The notes under the pieces are model-generated. The model was not told the DNA's origin, did no database searches, and saw nothing but the letters and a program-made list of their open reading frames with translations. A stretch of DNA of 64,000 nucleotides from Pelatocladus maniniholoensis HA4357-MV3 (GTDB taxonomy: Bacteria > Cyanobacteriota > Cyanobacteriia > Cyanobacteriales > Nostocaceae), in contig JAHHHW010000066.1 of assembly GCA_019359115.1 (NCBI GenBank), positions 21,574 to 85,573 on the forward strand. Reading direction: 5' to 3'. The translations under genes were made by a program, and so were the position numbers. Below are positions 45,665-55,298 of the stretch, in pieces (the first letter of the stretch is position 1; each line of letters begins with the position of its first letter).

Positions 45665-46446
45665 AATATCCTCAATTTTATTTAATATTTCTTAAATTTT
45701 AGAATGTTATTACTGGCTGTGGCTGCTTTATCCTACTTTTATCAAATTCTAAGCAAACGTTTCATTTGTCATACTCATTTTTAATTTGGATAAACTAGTA
45801 AATTTAATACCAAATTTAAGTATTTTATGTAAGAGCATTTGCTGATGAGCATGTCACTAAAAAATAATAACAAACTCGTGCAAATGCTTATCCAGGAAAA
45901 CTTATATGAATTGCATCTAGTTGCGTAACAAACCGATATTATTCGATTTACGATACTTTAAACCTCAGAGATTGCACTGATAAAAAATTAGGGTCATCGA
46001 AAAAAAATTTCAGTATTTGCCGTATAGCAACTAAAAATCTAATGCACAAATTTAGCCTTGCCACGCTACTAATGGGGAGCATCCCAATTTTTCAAACTTA
46101 CCTGGCGACTAGAAGTCGCGGCTACACAAACCTAGTCCGCCTGCGCGGACTAATTATAGCCTGCGTAGGCAGGCCTAACCCTACCCTGCGGGAACGCCTG
46201 ATGTCTCAAAAACACAGACGTTTGTGAGCCAGCGACTTCCAGTCTACGGGATTTTTAAACATTTGAGATGCTCCCTACTAATGTGAATTAAGCAAATATT
46301 TATATTTCCGACTCTACCAGTGCTGTACAGAAAAATCCGGAAATCATACTAAGAAGCAGCTATGTGCTTCATCCTTACCAAAAACAGTTAAAGACTAAGA
46401 TATTCCTATACTTATATTTTTATCTTAGGAATTAAATATTTAACTA
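45665..46446. other. Gap upstream of mmsA containing a MITE
   Basis: Apart from the MITE at 46075-46275 this 782-base gap is AT-rich and without coding evidence. The 61-codon frame at 46042-46227 lies mostly inside the MITE and is not called. Confidence 0.6.
46075..46275. mobile_element. Complete 201-bp MITE with 8-bp target duplication
   Basis: Terminal inverted repeats begin GGGAGCATCCCAA (left) and end TTGAGATGCTCCC (right). The homology of the arms continues inward for about 45 bases through the GACTAGAAGTCG / GACTTCCAGTC region to CACAAAC / GTTTGTG. The element is flanked by the identical octamer TACTAATG at 46067-46074 and 46276-46283, a likely target-site duplication. It encodes no transposase; internal sequence contains further palindromes (CTAGTCCGC/GCGGACTA). 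Confidence 0.9.
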
Positions 46447-47925
46447 ATGGCAACAATTATCACATTACCCAACTACATCAACGGTGAATGGCGTGCATCT
46501 AATACTACAGAATTTTTGGATGTAATCAACCCAGCGACGACAGAATTATTAGCGAAAGTTCCTCTATCAACTGCATCTGAGGTCAATCAATCCACAGATG
46601 CAGCCGCAGCAGCTTTTGTTACATGGCGGCGAACTCCACCTACAGAACGAGTACAGTATTTATTTAAACTTAAAAATTTATTGGAAGAAAACCTAGAAGA
46701 TTTAGCCCGCACAATTACCCAAGAATGCGGTAAAACATTGGCTGAGTCGAAGGGTGAAATGCGCCGCGCCATTGAAAATGTTGAAATCGCTTGTGGTATT
46801 CCGATGATGATGCAGGGGACAAACCTGGAAGATATTGCGCGGGGGATTGATGAGATGATGATTCGCCAACCACTGGGAGTATGTGCGGTGATTGGGCCCT
46901 TCAACTTTCCAGGGATGATACCATTTTGGTTTATGCCCTATGCGATCGCCTGCGGTAACACCTATATTGTCAAACCTTCGGAAAAAGTACCACTGACAAT
47001 GCAAAAAATCTTCCAGTTACTAGACAAAACTGGCTTTCCTAAAGGTGTCATCAATCTGGTGAATGGGACGAAACAAGCCGTAGACGCAATTCTGGATCAT
47101 CCTCAAATTCGGGCAATCAGTTTTGTTGGTTCCACACCTGTAGCAAAGTATATTTATAGTCGAGCCGCAGCAAACGGTAAGCGTGTCCAATGCCAAGGTG
47201 GTGCGAAAAATCCGATTATTGTCCTACCGGATGCAGATATGGAAATGACCAGGCGTATTACTGCTGATAGCGCCTTTGGTTGTGCGGGACAACGTTGTTT
47301 AGCAGCCTCAATCGCCGTCACCGTCGCAGAAGCACGGCAAACTTTTACAGAAGCGATCGCTGATACTGCCAAAAAGCGGGTGGTAGGTAATGGTTTAGAA
47401 CAAGGTGTGGAGATGGGACCAGTAATTTCTGCCCAAAGTAAGGATAGAATTGAGGACTTAATTCAAAAAGGCGCGGACAGTGGCGCGACGTTGTTAGTAG
47501 ATGGACGCCAACCAAACATTTTTGGACATGAACAAGGCTACTTTGTGCGTCCGACAATTCTGCAAAATGTCGATCCAGCTAGTGAAATTGCCAAAACCGA
47601 AATTTTTGGGCCAGTACTGAGTTTAATTCATGTGAATAATATTGATGAGGCGATCGCTTTCGTCAACAGTGGTCAATACGGCAATATGGCTTGTTTATTT
47701 ACCACCAATGGTGCAGCAGCACGGAAGTTTCGCTATGAAGCAGAAGCTGGTAATATCGGTATCAACATCGGAGTCGCCGCCCCAATGGCATTTTTCCCTT
47801 TTAGCGGTTGGAAAGAAAGCTTTTTTGGTGATTTACACGGTCAAGGTAATCATGCAGTTGAGTTTTTTACGCAAACGAAAGTAGTGGTGGAACGCTGGCC
47901 GAGTGAATGGTCACGTCAGTTTTGA
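46447..47925 (+). CDS. mmsA: Methylmalonate-semialdehyde dehydrogenase (CoA-acylating)
   Basis: A 492-residue aldehyde dehydrogenase of the MmsA branch. It shows the NAD-binding [27 protein letters not shown] and the catalytic cysteine in [12 protein letters not shown] (about residue 285), where the QRC motif marks the CoA-acylating subgroup. The reaction converts methylmalonate or malonate semialdehyde to propionyl- or acetyl-CoA in valine and inositol or beta-alanine degradation. No other genes of those pathways are adjacent. The start [15 protein letters not shown] fits relatives. Confidence 0.93.
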   Translation: MATIITLPNYINGEWRASNTTEFLDVINPATTELLAKVPLSTASEVNQSTDAAAAAFVTWRRTPPTERVQYLFKLKNLLEENLEDLARTITQECGKTLAESKGEMRRAIENVEIACGIPMMMQGTNLEDIARGIDEMMIRQPLGVCAVIGPFNFPGMIPFWFMPYAIACGNTYIVKPSEKVPLTMQKIFQLLDKTGFPKGVINLVNGTKQAVDAILDHPQIRAISFVGSTPVAKYIYSRAAANGKRVQCQGGAKNPIIVLPDADMEMTRRITADSAFGCAGQRCLAASIAVTVAEARQTFTEAIADTAKKRVVGNGLEQGVEMGPVISAQSKDRIEDLIQKGADSGATLLVDGRQPNIFGHEQGYFVRPTILQNVDPASEIAKTEIFGPVLSLIHVNNIDEAIAFVNSGQYGNMACLFTTNGAAARKFRYEAEAGNIGINIGVAAPMAFFPFSGWKESFFGDLHGQGNHAVEFFTQTKVVVERWPSEWSRQF

Positions 47926-48163
47926 TCGGGAATCGGGAACTGGGGATTCTCCAGAGGAGACGCTACGCGTCTATGTGTCCTTTGTGGTAGCCTGCGGCAA
48001 GTCGCTAGCGCGCCTACGCTAAAATAAATATCTCTGAGTGGGAAGGGACTAATTAAATTTCTGGTGTTTGTCTATTATTAAATTGGTATTAGTTGTCCGC
48101 TTGTGGGATAATGCGACGCCAAACATGTGAAAATCTCCAATCCCCAATCCCCAATCCCCAATT
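47926..48163. repeat. Repeats downstream of mmsA
   Basis: Contains GGGGATTCTCCAGAGGAGAC at 47944-47963, which recurs at 50699-50718. A palindromic GC-rich motif (TAGCCTGCGGCAAGTCGC...GCCTACGCTA, 47989-48022) and CCCCAAT tandem units (48138-48163) follow. Confidence 0.75.
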
Positions 48164-48649
48164 CTACGGTAAACTTGCAAACACTTCTTCAACTAACTGC
48201 TTGGCTTTGTTATCTAAACGTTGCCAATCCACATCACCCAATTCATCAATTAAACTAGTATCAATCTCAACCGCAGTATTGTTGGGAGAAGTGTAATCAA
48301 GAAAACAAACTTGATAACATAACTCCCATAAATCTACGCTGACTTCTTGCTCTTGACGCTGCAAACACAAGTGATATCCTGGATGGGGAATTGGCAGATG
48401 AGTTAGTGTCTCCCTAATTTTTATGGCTTTTTCTGGTGTTGCAGCTTCTAGTTCTTGCAAAAGCTTTGTAACAATTGCTTTTGTATCTTCTGTGGTTTCT
48501 AGGGGCCAAATCAGTACATCCTGGTAAGTTCCTTTCCAATCAGATAGATCCAGCAGCTTGCGAATGTTATCAACAACGCGAATGAAAGCAGGTTGCATGA
48601 GGAGTTCAGCCTGCTGCCATGCGAGTGAGTTGGTAATTTTAGGTGGCAT
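48164..48649 (-). CDS. Conserved hypothetical protein
   Basis: A 161-residue soluble, mostly helical acidic protein without recognisable catalytic motif, signal peptide or membrane segment. Features such as QPAFIRVVDNIRKLL, PHPGYHLCLQ and SVDLWELCYQVCFLDY suggest a structured domain that occurs in cyanobacteria, but I cannot name the family. It is transcribed toward mmsA and divergent from the kinase gene. Coding composition resembles its neighbours. Confidence 0.7.
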   Translation of the reverse strand: MPPKITNSLAWQQAELLMQPAFIRVVDNIRKLLDLSDWKGTYQDVLIWPLETTEDTKAIVTKLLQELEAATPEKAIKIRETLTHLPIPHPGYHLCLQRQEQEVSVDLWELCYQVCFLDYTSPNNTAVEIDTSLIDELGDVDWQRLDNKAKQLVEEVFASLP

Positions 48650-48812
48650 GGGTACTAAAAAATGTTATTGAAAAATAAATTAACAATTTGTATCTATTAA
48701 AAAGTGCGTTTTACGTGCAAATCTTTTTTCAAGATAGCGGATTTTATCGATCAAAGCTTGGAGATATTTATTACCATTCGGCAAAACTGGGTGTAAACAC
48801 TGGGGAGGGAAT

Positions 48813-50690
48813 ATGATTGGCAAGTTACTAGACCACCGATACCAAGTTATTCGAGTTTTGGCAACAGGGGGATTTGGAGAAACCTACATTGCCGAGGATA
48901 CGAAGCGACCGGGTAATCCTATTTGTGTGGTGAAGCATCTTAAGCCAGTTAGCACCGACCCTGCAATCTTTGACACTGCCAAGCGATTGTTTCACAGTGA
49001 AGCCGAAACTTTGGAAAAACTGGGCAATCATGATCATATTCCCAGACTTTTAGCTTATTTTGACGAAAATCAAGAATTTTATTTAGTACAAGAATTTGTT
49101 GAAGGACATCCTCTCAATGATGAACTAGTTGCTGATGAAGCTTGGACTGAGGGCGAAGTTATTGATTTATTAATAGAAGTTCTCAGTATTCTGGAATTTG
49201 TTCATAGCCACGGGGTAATTCATCGGGATATCAAGCCAGATAACATTATTCGTCGTGCCTCTGACCATAAATTAGTTTTAGTAGACTTTGGTGCTGTCAA
49301 ACACTTACGTTCTCCTTCTGGATATCCTCAAGCATTTGCTGGTGGACAGTTCTCCGCAACAGTGGCGATCGGTACTCCCGGTTATATGCCTACAGAACAA
49401 GGACAAGGTAAACCCCGTCCCAACAGTGATATTTATGCTTTGGGTATTATTGCAATTCAAGCATTGACAGGAGTAGCACCAATAGATTTGCAAGAAGATA
49501 CTCACACTGGTGAGATTCTTTGGCAACATTTAGTACCTATCAATCAAAATTTGGTTGCAGTTTTAGACAAGATGATACGCTATCACTTTAAAGACCGCTA
49601 CCAAACTGCTACAGAAGCACTACAAGCATTGCATTCTCTGGGTATGCATTCTGAGTCTATAACAAACCCCAGAAAGTCTAGCTACCAATCCATCAAATCT
49701 CCATCGGTTCAATCTCAGCAGAGAACTATCGCTGTTGCACCTGTAAATCGTGCAGTTTCAAAACCAGCAACTCCTCAGCCTCAGCCTACTACCATTCGCA
49801 GAAGTTCTGGTGGTCTTGATTTACTACAGCTATGTATTCTGGTAATTTTGGCAAGCAGTGCTGCTGTTGTCGCCCCAGCTTTAGTCAAAAATGTCGAAAA
49901 TTTCACCACTAGTTTTTGGGGGGGTAATGACGTTAGCGCCAGTAACTGCTTTGTTGTGGTTGGTGCAAATAAAGTTAATCTCCGTTCTGAACCAGTTGCG
50001 ATCGCCAATAACAACATCGTAGAAACACTCACCAGGGGTAAGAAATTGGAAGTCACTGGTAAGCGGACAAAAGCTGGTTGGGTAGAAGTCAAAATTGATC
50101 CAAAGAACTCAGCTTGGATATATTCCGATGCAATAAAAAATAAAGAAGAATGGGTTTCTTGTCTACGAGATAGAGGTATTGCACTTAAAACAGTAGATGA
50201 TAATACTGTGATTGCTAATCGCCCCCTTCCAACAAAACCTGTTGTTGATGTAGAAACATCACCATCAAAAACATCACAACCTTTATCATCACCTTCACCA
50301 CAATCAGATTCAAATCAACCACAAAATAAAGCTTTGAATAAAAGTGCTAGCGAAATTTTAGAACAAGCAAAAGAGAAATATGAATCTGGAGATTTAGACA
50401 GTGCGATCGAACTTGTGAAGTCTATACCTTGGAATGCATCCGACTTTAAACAAACAGCAGATATCATTACCCAATGGCAGCAAGATTGGACAAAGTCAGA
50501 AGCTTTATTCAATGAAATTAATAAGGCACTAGATAATGGTCAATGGGATAAAGTTTTGGCTTACAAAGATCATCCTGAAAAATTACCCAATATTGAATAT
50601 TGGCAAAATAAAATTGAACCATTATTTAAACAAGCAGCCGATAATCAGGCTAAAGAAAAAACTGCTAAACCTATTGCTACTCCGCAGTAA
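48813..50690 (+). CDS. Membrane Ser/Thr protein kinase with SH3 domain
   Basis: A 625-residue Hanks-type kinase. Kinase domain residues 1-280: glycine loop LATGGFGETY, invariant Lys in VVKHL, catalytic HRDIKPDN, DFG in LVDFGAVKH and APE-equivalent GTPGYMPTEQ. A linker is followed by a membrane helix (about 340-362) and an extracytoplasmic bacterial SH3 domain (about 380-450, NKVNLRSEP...GWVEV). The C-terminal 150 residues are low-complexity then helical. It probably senses a cell-wall or envelope cue and phosphorylates cytoplasmic targets. GGAGGG five bases upstream supports ATG 48813. It is followed on the same strand by a membrane coiled-coil protein. Confidence 0.9.
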   Translation: MIGKLLDHRYQVIRVLATGGFGETYIAEDTKRPGNPICVVKHLKPVSTDPAIFDTAKRLFHSEAETLEKLGNHDHIPRLLAYFDENQEFYLVQEFVEGHPLNDELVADEAWTEGEVIDLLIEVLSILEFVHSHGVIHRDIKPDNIIRRASDHKLVLVDFGAVKHLRSPSGYPQAFAGGQFSATVAIGTPGYMPTEQGQGKPRPNSDIYALGIIAIQALTGVAPIDLQEDTHTGEILWQHLVPINQNLVAVLDKMIRYHFKDRYQTATEALQALHSLGMHSESITNPRKSSYQSIKSPSVQSQQRTIAVAPVNRAVSKPATPQPQPTTIRRSSGGLDLLQLCILVILASSAAVVAPALVKNVENFTTSFWGGNDVSASNCFVVVGANKVNLRSEPVAIANNNIVETLTRGKKLEVTGKRTKAGWVEVKIDPKNSAWIYSDAIKNKEEWVSCLRDRGIALKTVDDNTVIANRPLPTKPVVDVETSPSKTSQPLSSPSPQSDSNQPQNKALNKSASEILEQAKEKYESGDLDSAIELVKSIPWNASDFKQTADIITQWQQDWTKSEALFNEINKALDNGQWDKVLAYKDHPEKLPNIEYWQNKIEPLFKQAADNQAKEKTAKPIATPQ

Positions 50691-50953
50691 AGATGGGATT
50701 GGGGATTCTCCAGAGGAGACGCACTCGCGTTCGGGGACAAGGGGGACAACAGAGAAACAATAAAGCCTCAATACCCAATACTCAATCCCCGATCCTCAAT
50801 GACCCTTGACCAACAACAACCACTAACAGTTCTATGATGGAGGAATAGGTTTTGTTTGGTGTTGCCACGCCCTTTAATGAAGGCTGACAACGGCTGGTAA
50901 ATTGGAGACAGGTACGCCAAGTTTAAACTGACCAAACGGATAAGGATGGGTAC

Positions 50954-53692
50954 ATGAAGAGCAAGCATCAATTTGTCTACGCATTCCTGTTGCAAGGCGC
51001 TGTAGTATTTTCTACTAATTTACTATCCGTTGGTGATGTTATCGCTCAAGTTTCGCCATCTCCTACACTCACTCAACAACCACAACAGCAACAAGTCCGA
51101 GAACTAGTCCAAACAGAAGTAGATCGGGCTTTTGGTCGTACGCGCAGTTTACTAAATATTTGGGTAATTATACTGACTGTATTTCCTGTCGCTGTTATTG
51201 CATCTTTTTGGTTATTGCGGCGAGCGGTGGTGCGTGAAATTGTAGATAAAGCTACACAGCAGTTCAAGGAATTAGAAGATTTACAAAAGCAACTGCTCAG
51301 TGTCAGACAAACTGCACAACACAGTATCCAACAAGCCAAAAATCTTACCACTGATTTAGAACAAGAAGCAAAAGCGGTACGAGAACAGATTATCTCTGTA
51401 ATTCCATCGGAAATATCTGAGTCAAAAATGCATTTATTCACAGAATTAGAAACACAAATAAATGCATCGAAACAACAATTAAAAAGTATAGAAGCAGAAT
51501 TTGGCTCTCGATTGTCAGAATTAGAAATAGATGCTCAACATCAGAAAAATATCACCCTTGACACTTTAGGAAAATTAAGATCAGAACTAATATCAGAAAT
51601 CTCTGATTTTCAACACGAACACCAAAAACAAAGAGAACAAACTTTTGCTGAGCTAGACGCATCTCGACATGAATTTACTTCTCAAGTAACTGCTTGGCAG
51701 TCAGAGGTAAAGCAAAAGAATGAACAAATTCAAGAAAATTTCAATCAAACTCAGTTAGAATTTGCAGCACAGCTATCTGAGATTCAAATAAGCACTCAAC
51801 AACAAAAAGAACAAGCTTTTGCAAGATTAGAACAATCAATCACAGAATTAACATCAAAAATTACTGAGATTCAGTGTGAAACTCAACAACAAAAGCAGAT
51901 AATTCTAGAAAATATAGAAAACTTACAAGGAGAGTTTACTGAGAGATTAGCAGAGTATCAATCAGCTAATCAACGCAGTCAAGAACAAACAGTTGCTGAC
52001 TTAGAAAAATCACAACAAGAATTTAGAAAACAATTAGTAAAATGGCAAGCTGAACTTGAGCAACAACAACATCAAGCTTTAGCGAATGTGACGAATTGGC
52101 AATCGGAATTTGCGACACAAATTGCTAATTTAAACGTTATAACTCAACAAGAAAAAGAGCAAGCCTTTGCAGATTTAGAAACTTCTAAGCAAGAATTAAT
52201 ATCGCAATTTGCATCTCAATTATCTGGCTCAAATTTAGCTTTAGAGCAACAAAAGCAACAAATTATCGCAAGTTTGGAAACTTTACAGTCAGAATTTTCT
52301 TCGCAATTATCAGAGTTACAAACAGAAACTCGACAGCAAAAACAACAAGCTTGGGCTGAAGTAGAACAATCAATATCTGAGTTAACATCTCAATTTAATA
52401 ATGTGCAATCAGAGACCCAAGAACAAAAGCAACGAGTTCTAAAAAGATTGGAAAAATCACAAGCAGATTTTACAGCCCAGCTTACACAATGGCAGTTAGG
52501 AACTCAACAACAAAAAGACCAAGCTTTGGCAGAAATAGATAAAACAATATCTGAGATTAAGTTTCAACTGAGTGATGTACAAACAGAAGCTATACAGCAA
52601 AAACAGCGTGTTATTAAAAAATTGGAGAAATTACATACTGAAATTGGCTCACAAATATCTAAGTTGTTAGTAGACGTTAAACGTAGTAAAGAATTAGTAA
52701 TTGAAAATTTAGAAAAATCAGGTTCTGAATTTGCTTCTCAATATTCCGAATTACAGTCAAATACACAATCACAAAAGCTGGAAATTATAGAAAAGCTAGA
52801 AAAAATTAAGTCAGATTTTCTCTCACAACTTGCCCAATTACAAACAGAAGCTCAACAACAAAAAGAAGAAACTCTAAAACAATTGGCTGAAATTACACCT
52901 CCAATTCATTTAGAAGTTGTGACTACGGAGGTTCAAGAAATTTTACAGCCAGCACCGTTACAACCAGTAGATTCAGAAACTACTGAAGCGCAAGATATAT
53001 TAACTGCTGAAGATTATCTTAAACAAGCAGATGTGGTGTTTGCAGAAAAACGTTATGAAGATGCGATCGCTCTCTATAAAAAAGCAATTAAACTTAACCC
53101 AGACGAGCCGCTAGTTTGGTTGAAGCGGGGTATCGCTTTGGGAAGATTAAAACAATACCAAGATGCGATCGCTTGTTACGATCAAGCCTTACAAATCAAT
53201 CCTGAATATCATCAAGCTTGGTGTGACAAAGGCGTAGCATTAGGATTATTAAAACACCAAAAAGAAGCTTTTCAATGTTTTGATAGAGCCATAAAAATTA
53301 AACCAGATGATGCTGTGGCTTGGTTAAACCGAGGATTAGCTCTAGAAGAATTAGAAGAATATGAAGAAGCGATCGCATCTTTTGACACAGCACTACAATT
53401 AAACCCCGACTCTTACAAAGCTTGGAATAACAAAGGTTACGCCTTAGTTATGCTTGGTGATGATGATGAAGCAATTCAAAGCTTTGATCGCGCATTGAAT
53501 ATTAAACCAGACTACGCCAACGCCTATTACAACAAAGCCGCCTGTTATGCTTTACAGTCCCAGCTAGAATTAGCCTTAGAAAATCTCCAACTAGCAATCA
53601 ATCTTAATCCCAGATATAAACAACAAGCAGAAACCGACATAGATTTTGAATTAATTGCCAAAGAAAGACGCTTTCGGCAGTTAATTGTATAA
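50954..53692 (+). CDS. Membrane-anchored coiled-coil protein with 29-residue repeats and TPRs
   Basis: A 912-residue protein. The N-terminus has a signal-like hydrophobic stretch (about 9-32) and a membrane helix (about 68-90, IWVIILTVFPVAVIASFWLL). Residues about 195-640 consist of about 15 tandem repeats of 29 residues (pattern xQQKxQaxxxLExxxxEfxxQLsexQxeT), one unit carrying a 4-residue insert. The C-terminal 240 residues are six TPRs (AEDYLKQADVVFAEKRYEDAIALYKKAIKLNPDEP and following). This gives a rod carrying a protein-binding head. The function is unknown; a structural or scaffold role at the membrane is inferred. Confidence 0.85.
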   Translation: MKSKHQFVYAFLLQGAVVFSTNLLSVGDVIAQVSPSPTLTQQPQQQQVRELVQTEVDRAFGRTRSLLNIWVIILTVFPVAVIASFWLLRRAVVREIVDKATQQFKELEDLQKQLLSVRQTAQHSIQQAKNLTTDLEQEAKAVREQIISVIPSEISESKMHLFTELETQINASKQQLKSIEAEFGSRLSELEIDAQHQKNITLDTLGKLRSELISEISDFQHEHQKQREQTFAELDASRHEFTSQVTAWQSEVKQKNEQIQENFNQTQLEFAAQLSEIQISTQQQKEQAFARLEQSITELTSKITEIQCETQQQKQIILENIENLQGEFTERLAEYQSANQRSQEQTVADLEKSQQEFRKQLVKWQAELEQQQHQALANVTNWQSEFATQIANLNVITQQEKEQAFADLETSKQELISQFASQLSGSNLALEQQKQQIIASLETLQSEFSSQLSELQTETRQQKQQAWAEVEQSISELTSQFNNVQSETQEQKQRVLKRLEKSQADFTAQLTQWQLGTQQQKDQALAEIDKTISEIKFQLSDVQTEAIQQKQRVIKKLEKLHTEIGSQISKLLVDVKRSKELVIENLEKSGSEFASQYSELQSNTQSQKLEIIEKLEKIKSDFLSQLAQLQTEAQQQKEETLKQLAEITPPIHLEVVTTEVQEILQPAPLQPVDSETTEAQDILTAEDYLKQADVVFAEKRYEDAIALYKKAIKLNPDEPLVWLKRGIALGRLKQYQDAIACYDQALQINPEYHQAWCDKGVALGLLKHQKEAFQCFDRAIKIKPDDAVAWLNRGLALEELEEYEEAIASFDTALQLNPDSYKAWNNKGYALVMLGDDDEAIQSFDRALNIKPDYANAYYNKAACYALQSQLELALENLQLAINLNPRYKQQAETDIDFELIAKERRFRQLIV

Positions 53693-53995
53693 ACTAAACT
53701 GCAAAGATAGCTAACAATAGACCCATCCTAAATATTATCAACGTATAAAAAAATGGTAGAACGAAATTTTAACCGTCTACCAAAATGAAAAATCCACTTC
53801 ATTATATTCAAGAGAAACCACATCGCACAAAGCAAAGACTTCAATATAAGGGTTTTGTTGTCTTGCGATTTGCGACCGCCCTGTGGTCGATTACCTCACG
53901 AATCATTTCGGAATGCTATATGAATGTTTGAATTAATTCATGCAGTATGATTTAAATTAAGTAATGAAGAATAATTAACTAGATAATGAACCAAT
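53693..53995. other. Gap upstream of the restriction-modification operon
   Basis: Contains a 48-codon frame (53785-53931) that may be a transposase relic. I see no clear promoter. The last 60 bases before the methyltransferase are very AT-rich. Confidence 0.5.
53785..53931 (+). pseudogene. Possible transposase N-terminal remnant
   Basis: The 48-residue frame starts MKNPLHYIQEKPHRTKQRLQ, similar in style to the first helix of cyanobacterial DDE transposases (a short LHYI-x-P-x-RTKQ-like segment), but it degenerates after about 27 residues. It lies at the border of the restriction-modification genes. Identification is tentative. Confidence 0.3.
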
Positions 53996-55282
53996 ATGAT
54001 GAATTGTAGACCTATTGCTGTCGATTTATTTGCTGGTGCAGGTGGAATGACATTAGGATTTGAACAGGCAGGTTTTGATGTGCCTGCGTCTGTTGAAATT
54101 GATCCAATTCATTGTGCTACACACGAATTTAATTTTCCTTTTTGGACTATTTTTTGTAAAAGTGTAGTGGATATTACAGGAGAAGAAATTAGAAAAAAGT
54201 CATCCATTGGGGATAGAGAAATTGATGTTGTCTTTGGGGGACCACCATGTCAAGGATTTTCATTAATAGGTAAACGTTTTATTGATGATCCTCGCAATTC
54301 TCTGGTGTTTCATTTTATTAGATTAGTTTTAGAGCTACAGCCAAAATTTTTTGTTTTTGAAAATGTCAAAGGAATGACTATAGGAAAACACAAAGATTTT
54401 ATCTCGAAAATAATCAAAGAGTTTGAGTTAAAGAATTACCAAATAAAGCCAAACTATCAAGTATTAAATGCTGCTGATTATGGAGTGCCTCAAAATAGAG
54501 AAAGATTATTTTTATTAGGTTGTCGGAATGATTTATATTTGCCAAATTATCCACTCCCAATTACTAAATATAAAAGACGAAATAAATCCAATCTTGATAC
54601 TACATTCCCATCAACTCCTACAGTTTGGGATGCGCTGAAAGACCTACCAGAAGTAGAAAAATATAAAGAATTATACGAAAGAGATTGGATAGTTGCAGAC
54701 TTTGGTAAGCCTAGTGATTATGGTAGGCAACTTCGCAGCCTTTACTCTCCAGATAACAACTATTCATACGAACGTAAATATGACTCTAGAATTCTTACCT
54801 CTAGTTTAAGAACAAAACACAATCCAGAATCTATTAAAAGATTTGAGTCTACTCAACATGGTAAAATAGAACCCATAAGTCGCTTCCATAAACTTGATCC
54901 TGAAGGTATATGCAATACACTCAGAGCAGGAACTCCTAGTAATAGAGGAGCTTTTACTTCTCCTAGACCAATTCACCCATTTACACCAAGATGTATTACT
55001 GTACGTGAAGCAGCACGTTTACATTCTTATCCTGATTGGTTTAGATTTCATGTAACTAAATGGCATGGATTTAGGCAAATAGGAAATTCTGTCCCTCCCT
55101 TGTTAGCAAAAGCAGTAGCCTTAGAAATTATCAAATTGCTTAATGTACATCTAACTAAACCTCTGAGTAGACATGAGTTAGGAGATATTCAATTGCTAAT
55201 GTATGATATGTCTGAAGCATCCAAATATTATAAGGTTGACCCATGCGTAATAGAACCCAGAACTAGAAAAATTAACAAATAA
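53996..55282 (+). CDS. DNA (cytosine-5)-methyltransferase
   Basis: A 428-residue type II C5 methyltransferase. Motif I is DLFAGAGGMTLGFEQAG, motif IV is GGPPCQGFSLIGKR with the catalytic Cys, motif VI is ENVKGM, motif VIII is PQNRERLFLLG, and motifs IX-X are at the C-terminus (RQIGNSVPPLLAKA). The target recognition domain lies between about residues 190 and 320; its sequence specificity cannot be read directly. The next gene, 16 bases downstream, fits the partner restriction endonuclease. The AT-rich codon use differs from the housekeeping genes here, suggesting acquisition by transfer. Confidence 0.94.
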   Translation: MMNCRPIAVDLFAGAGGMTLGFEQAGFDVPASVEIDPIHCATHEFNFPFWTIFCKSVVDITGEEIRKKSSIGDREIDVVFGGPPCQGFSLIGKRFIDDPRNSLVFHFIRLVLELQPKFFVFENVKGMTIGKHKDFISKIIKEFELKNYQIKPNYQVLNAADYGVPQNRERLFLLGCRNDLYLPNYPLPITKYKRRNKSNLDTTFPSTPTVWDALKDLPEVEKYKELYERDWIVADFGKPSDYGRQLRSLYSPDNNYSYERKYDSRILTSSLRTKHNPESIKRFESTQHGKIEPISRFHKLDPEGICNTLRAGTPSNRGAFTSPRPIHPFTPRCITVREAARLHSYPDWFRFHVTKWHGFRQIGNSVPPLLAKAVALEIIKLLNVHLTKPLSRHELGDIQLLMYDMSEASKYYKVDPCVIEPRTRKINK

Positions 55283-55298
55283 AAAATGGTTATTAATA

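Noticed and set aside
46042..46227. 61-codon frame upstream of mmsA
   Set aside because: Most of it lies within the 201-bp MITE and its reading frame is a by-product of the palindromes.
50695..50810. G-rich and C-rich alternating tract after the kinase gene as a CRISPR-like array
   Set aside because: Units are irregular and unspaced; it matches the low-complexity repeats seen at many sites, not repeat-spacer structure.
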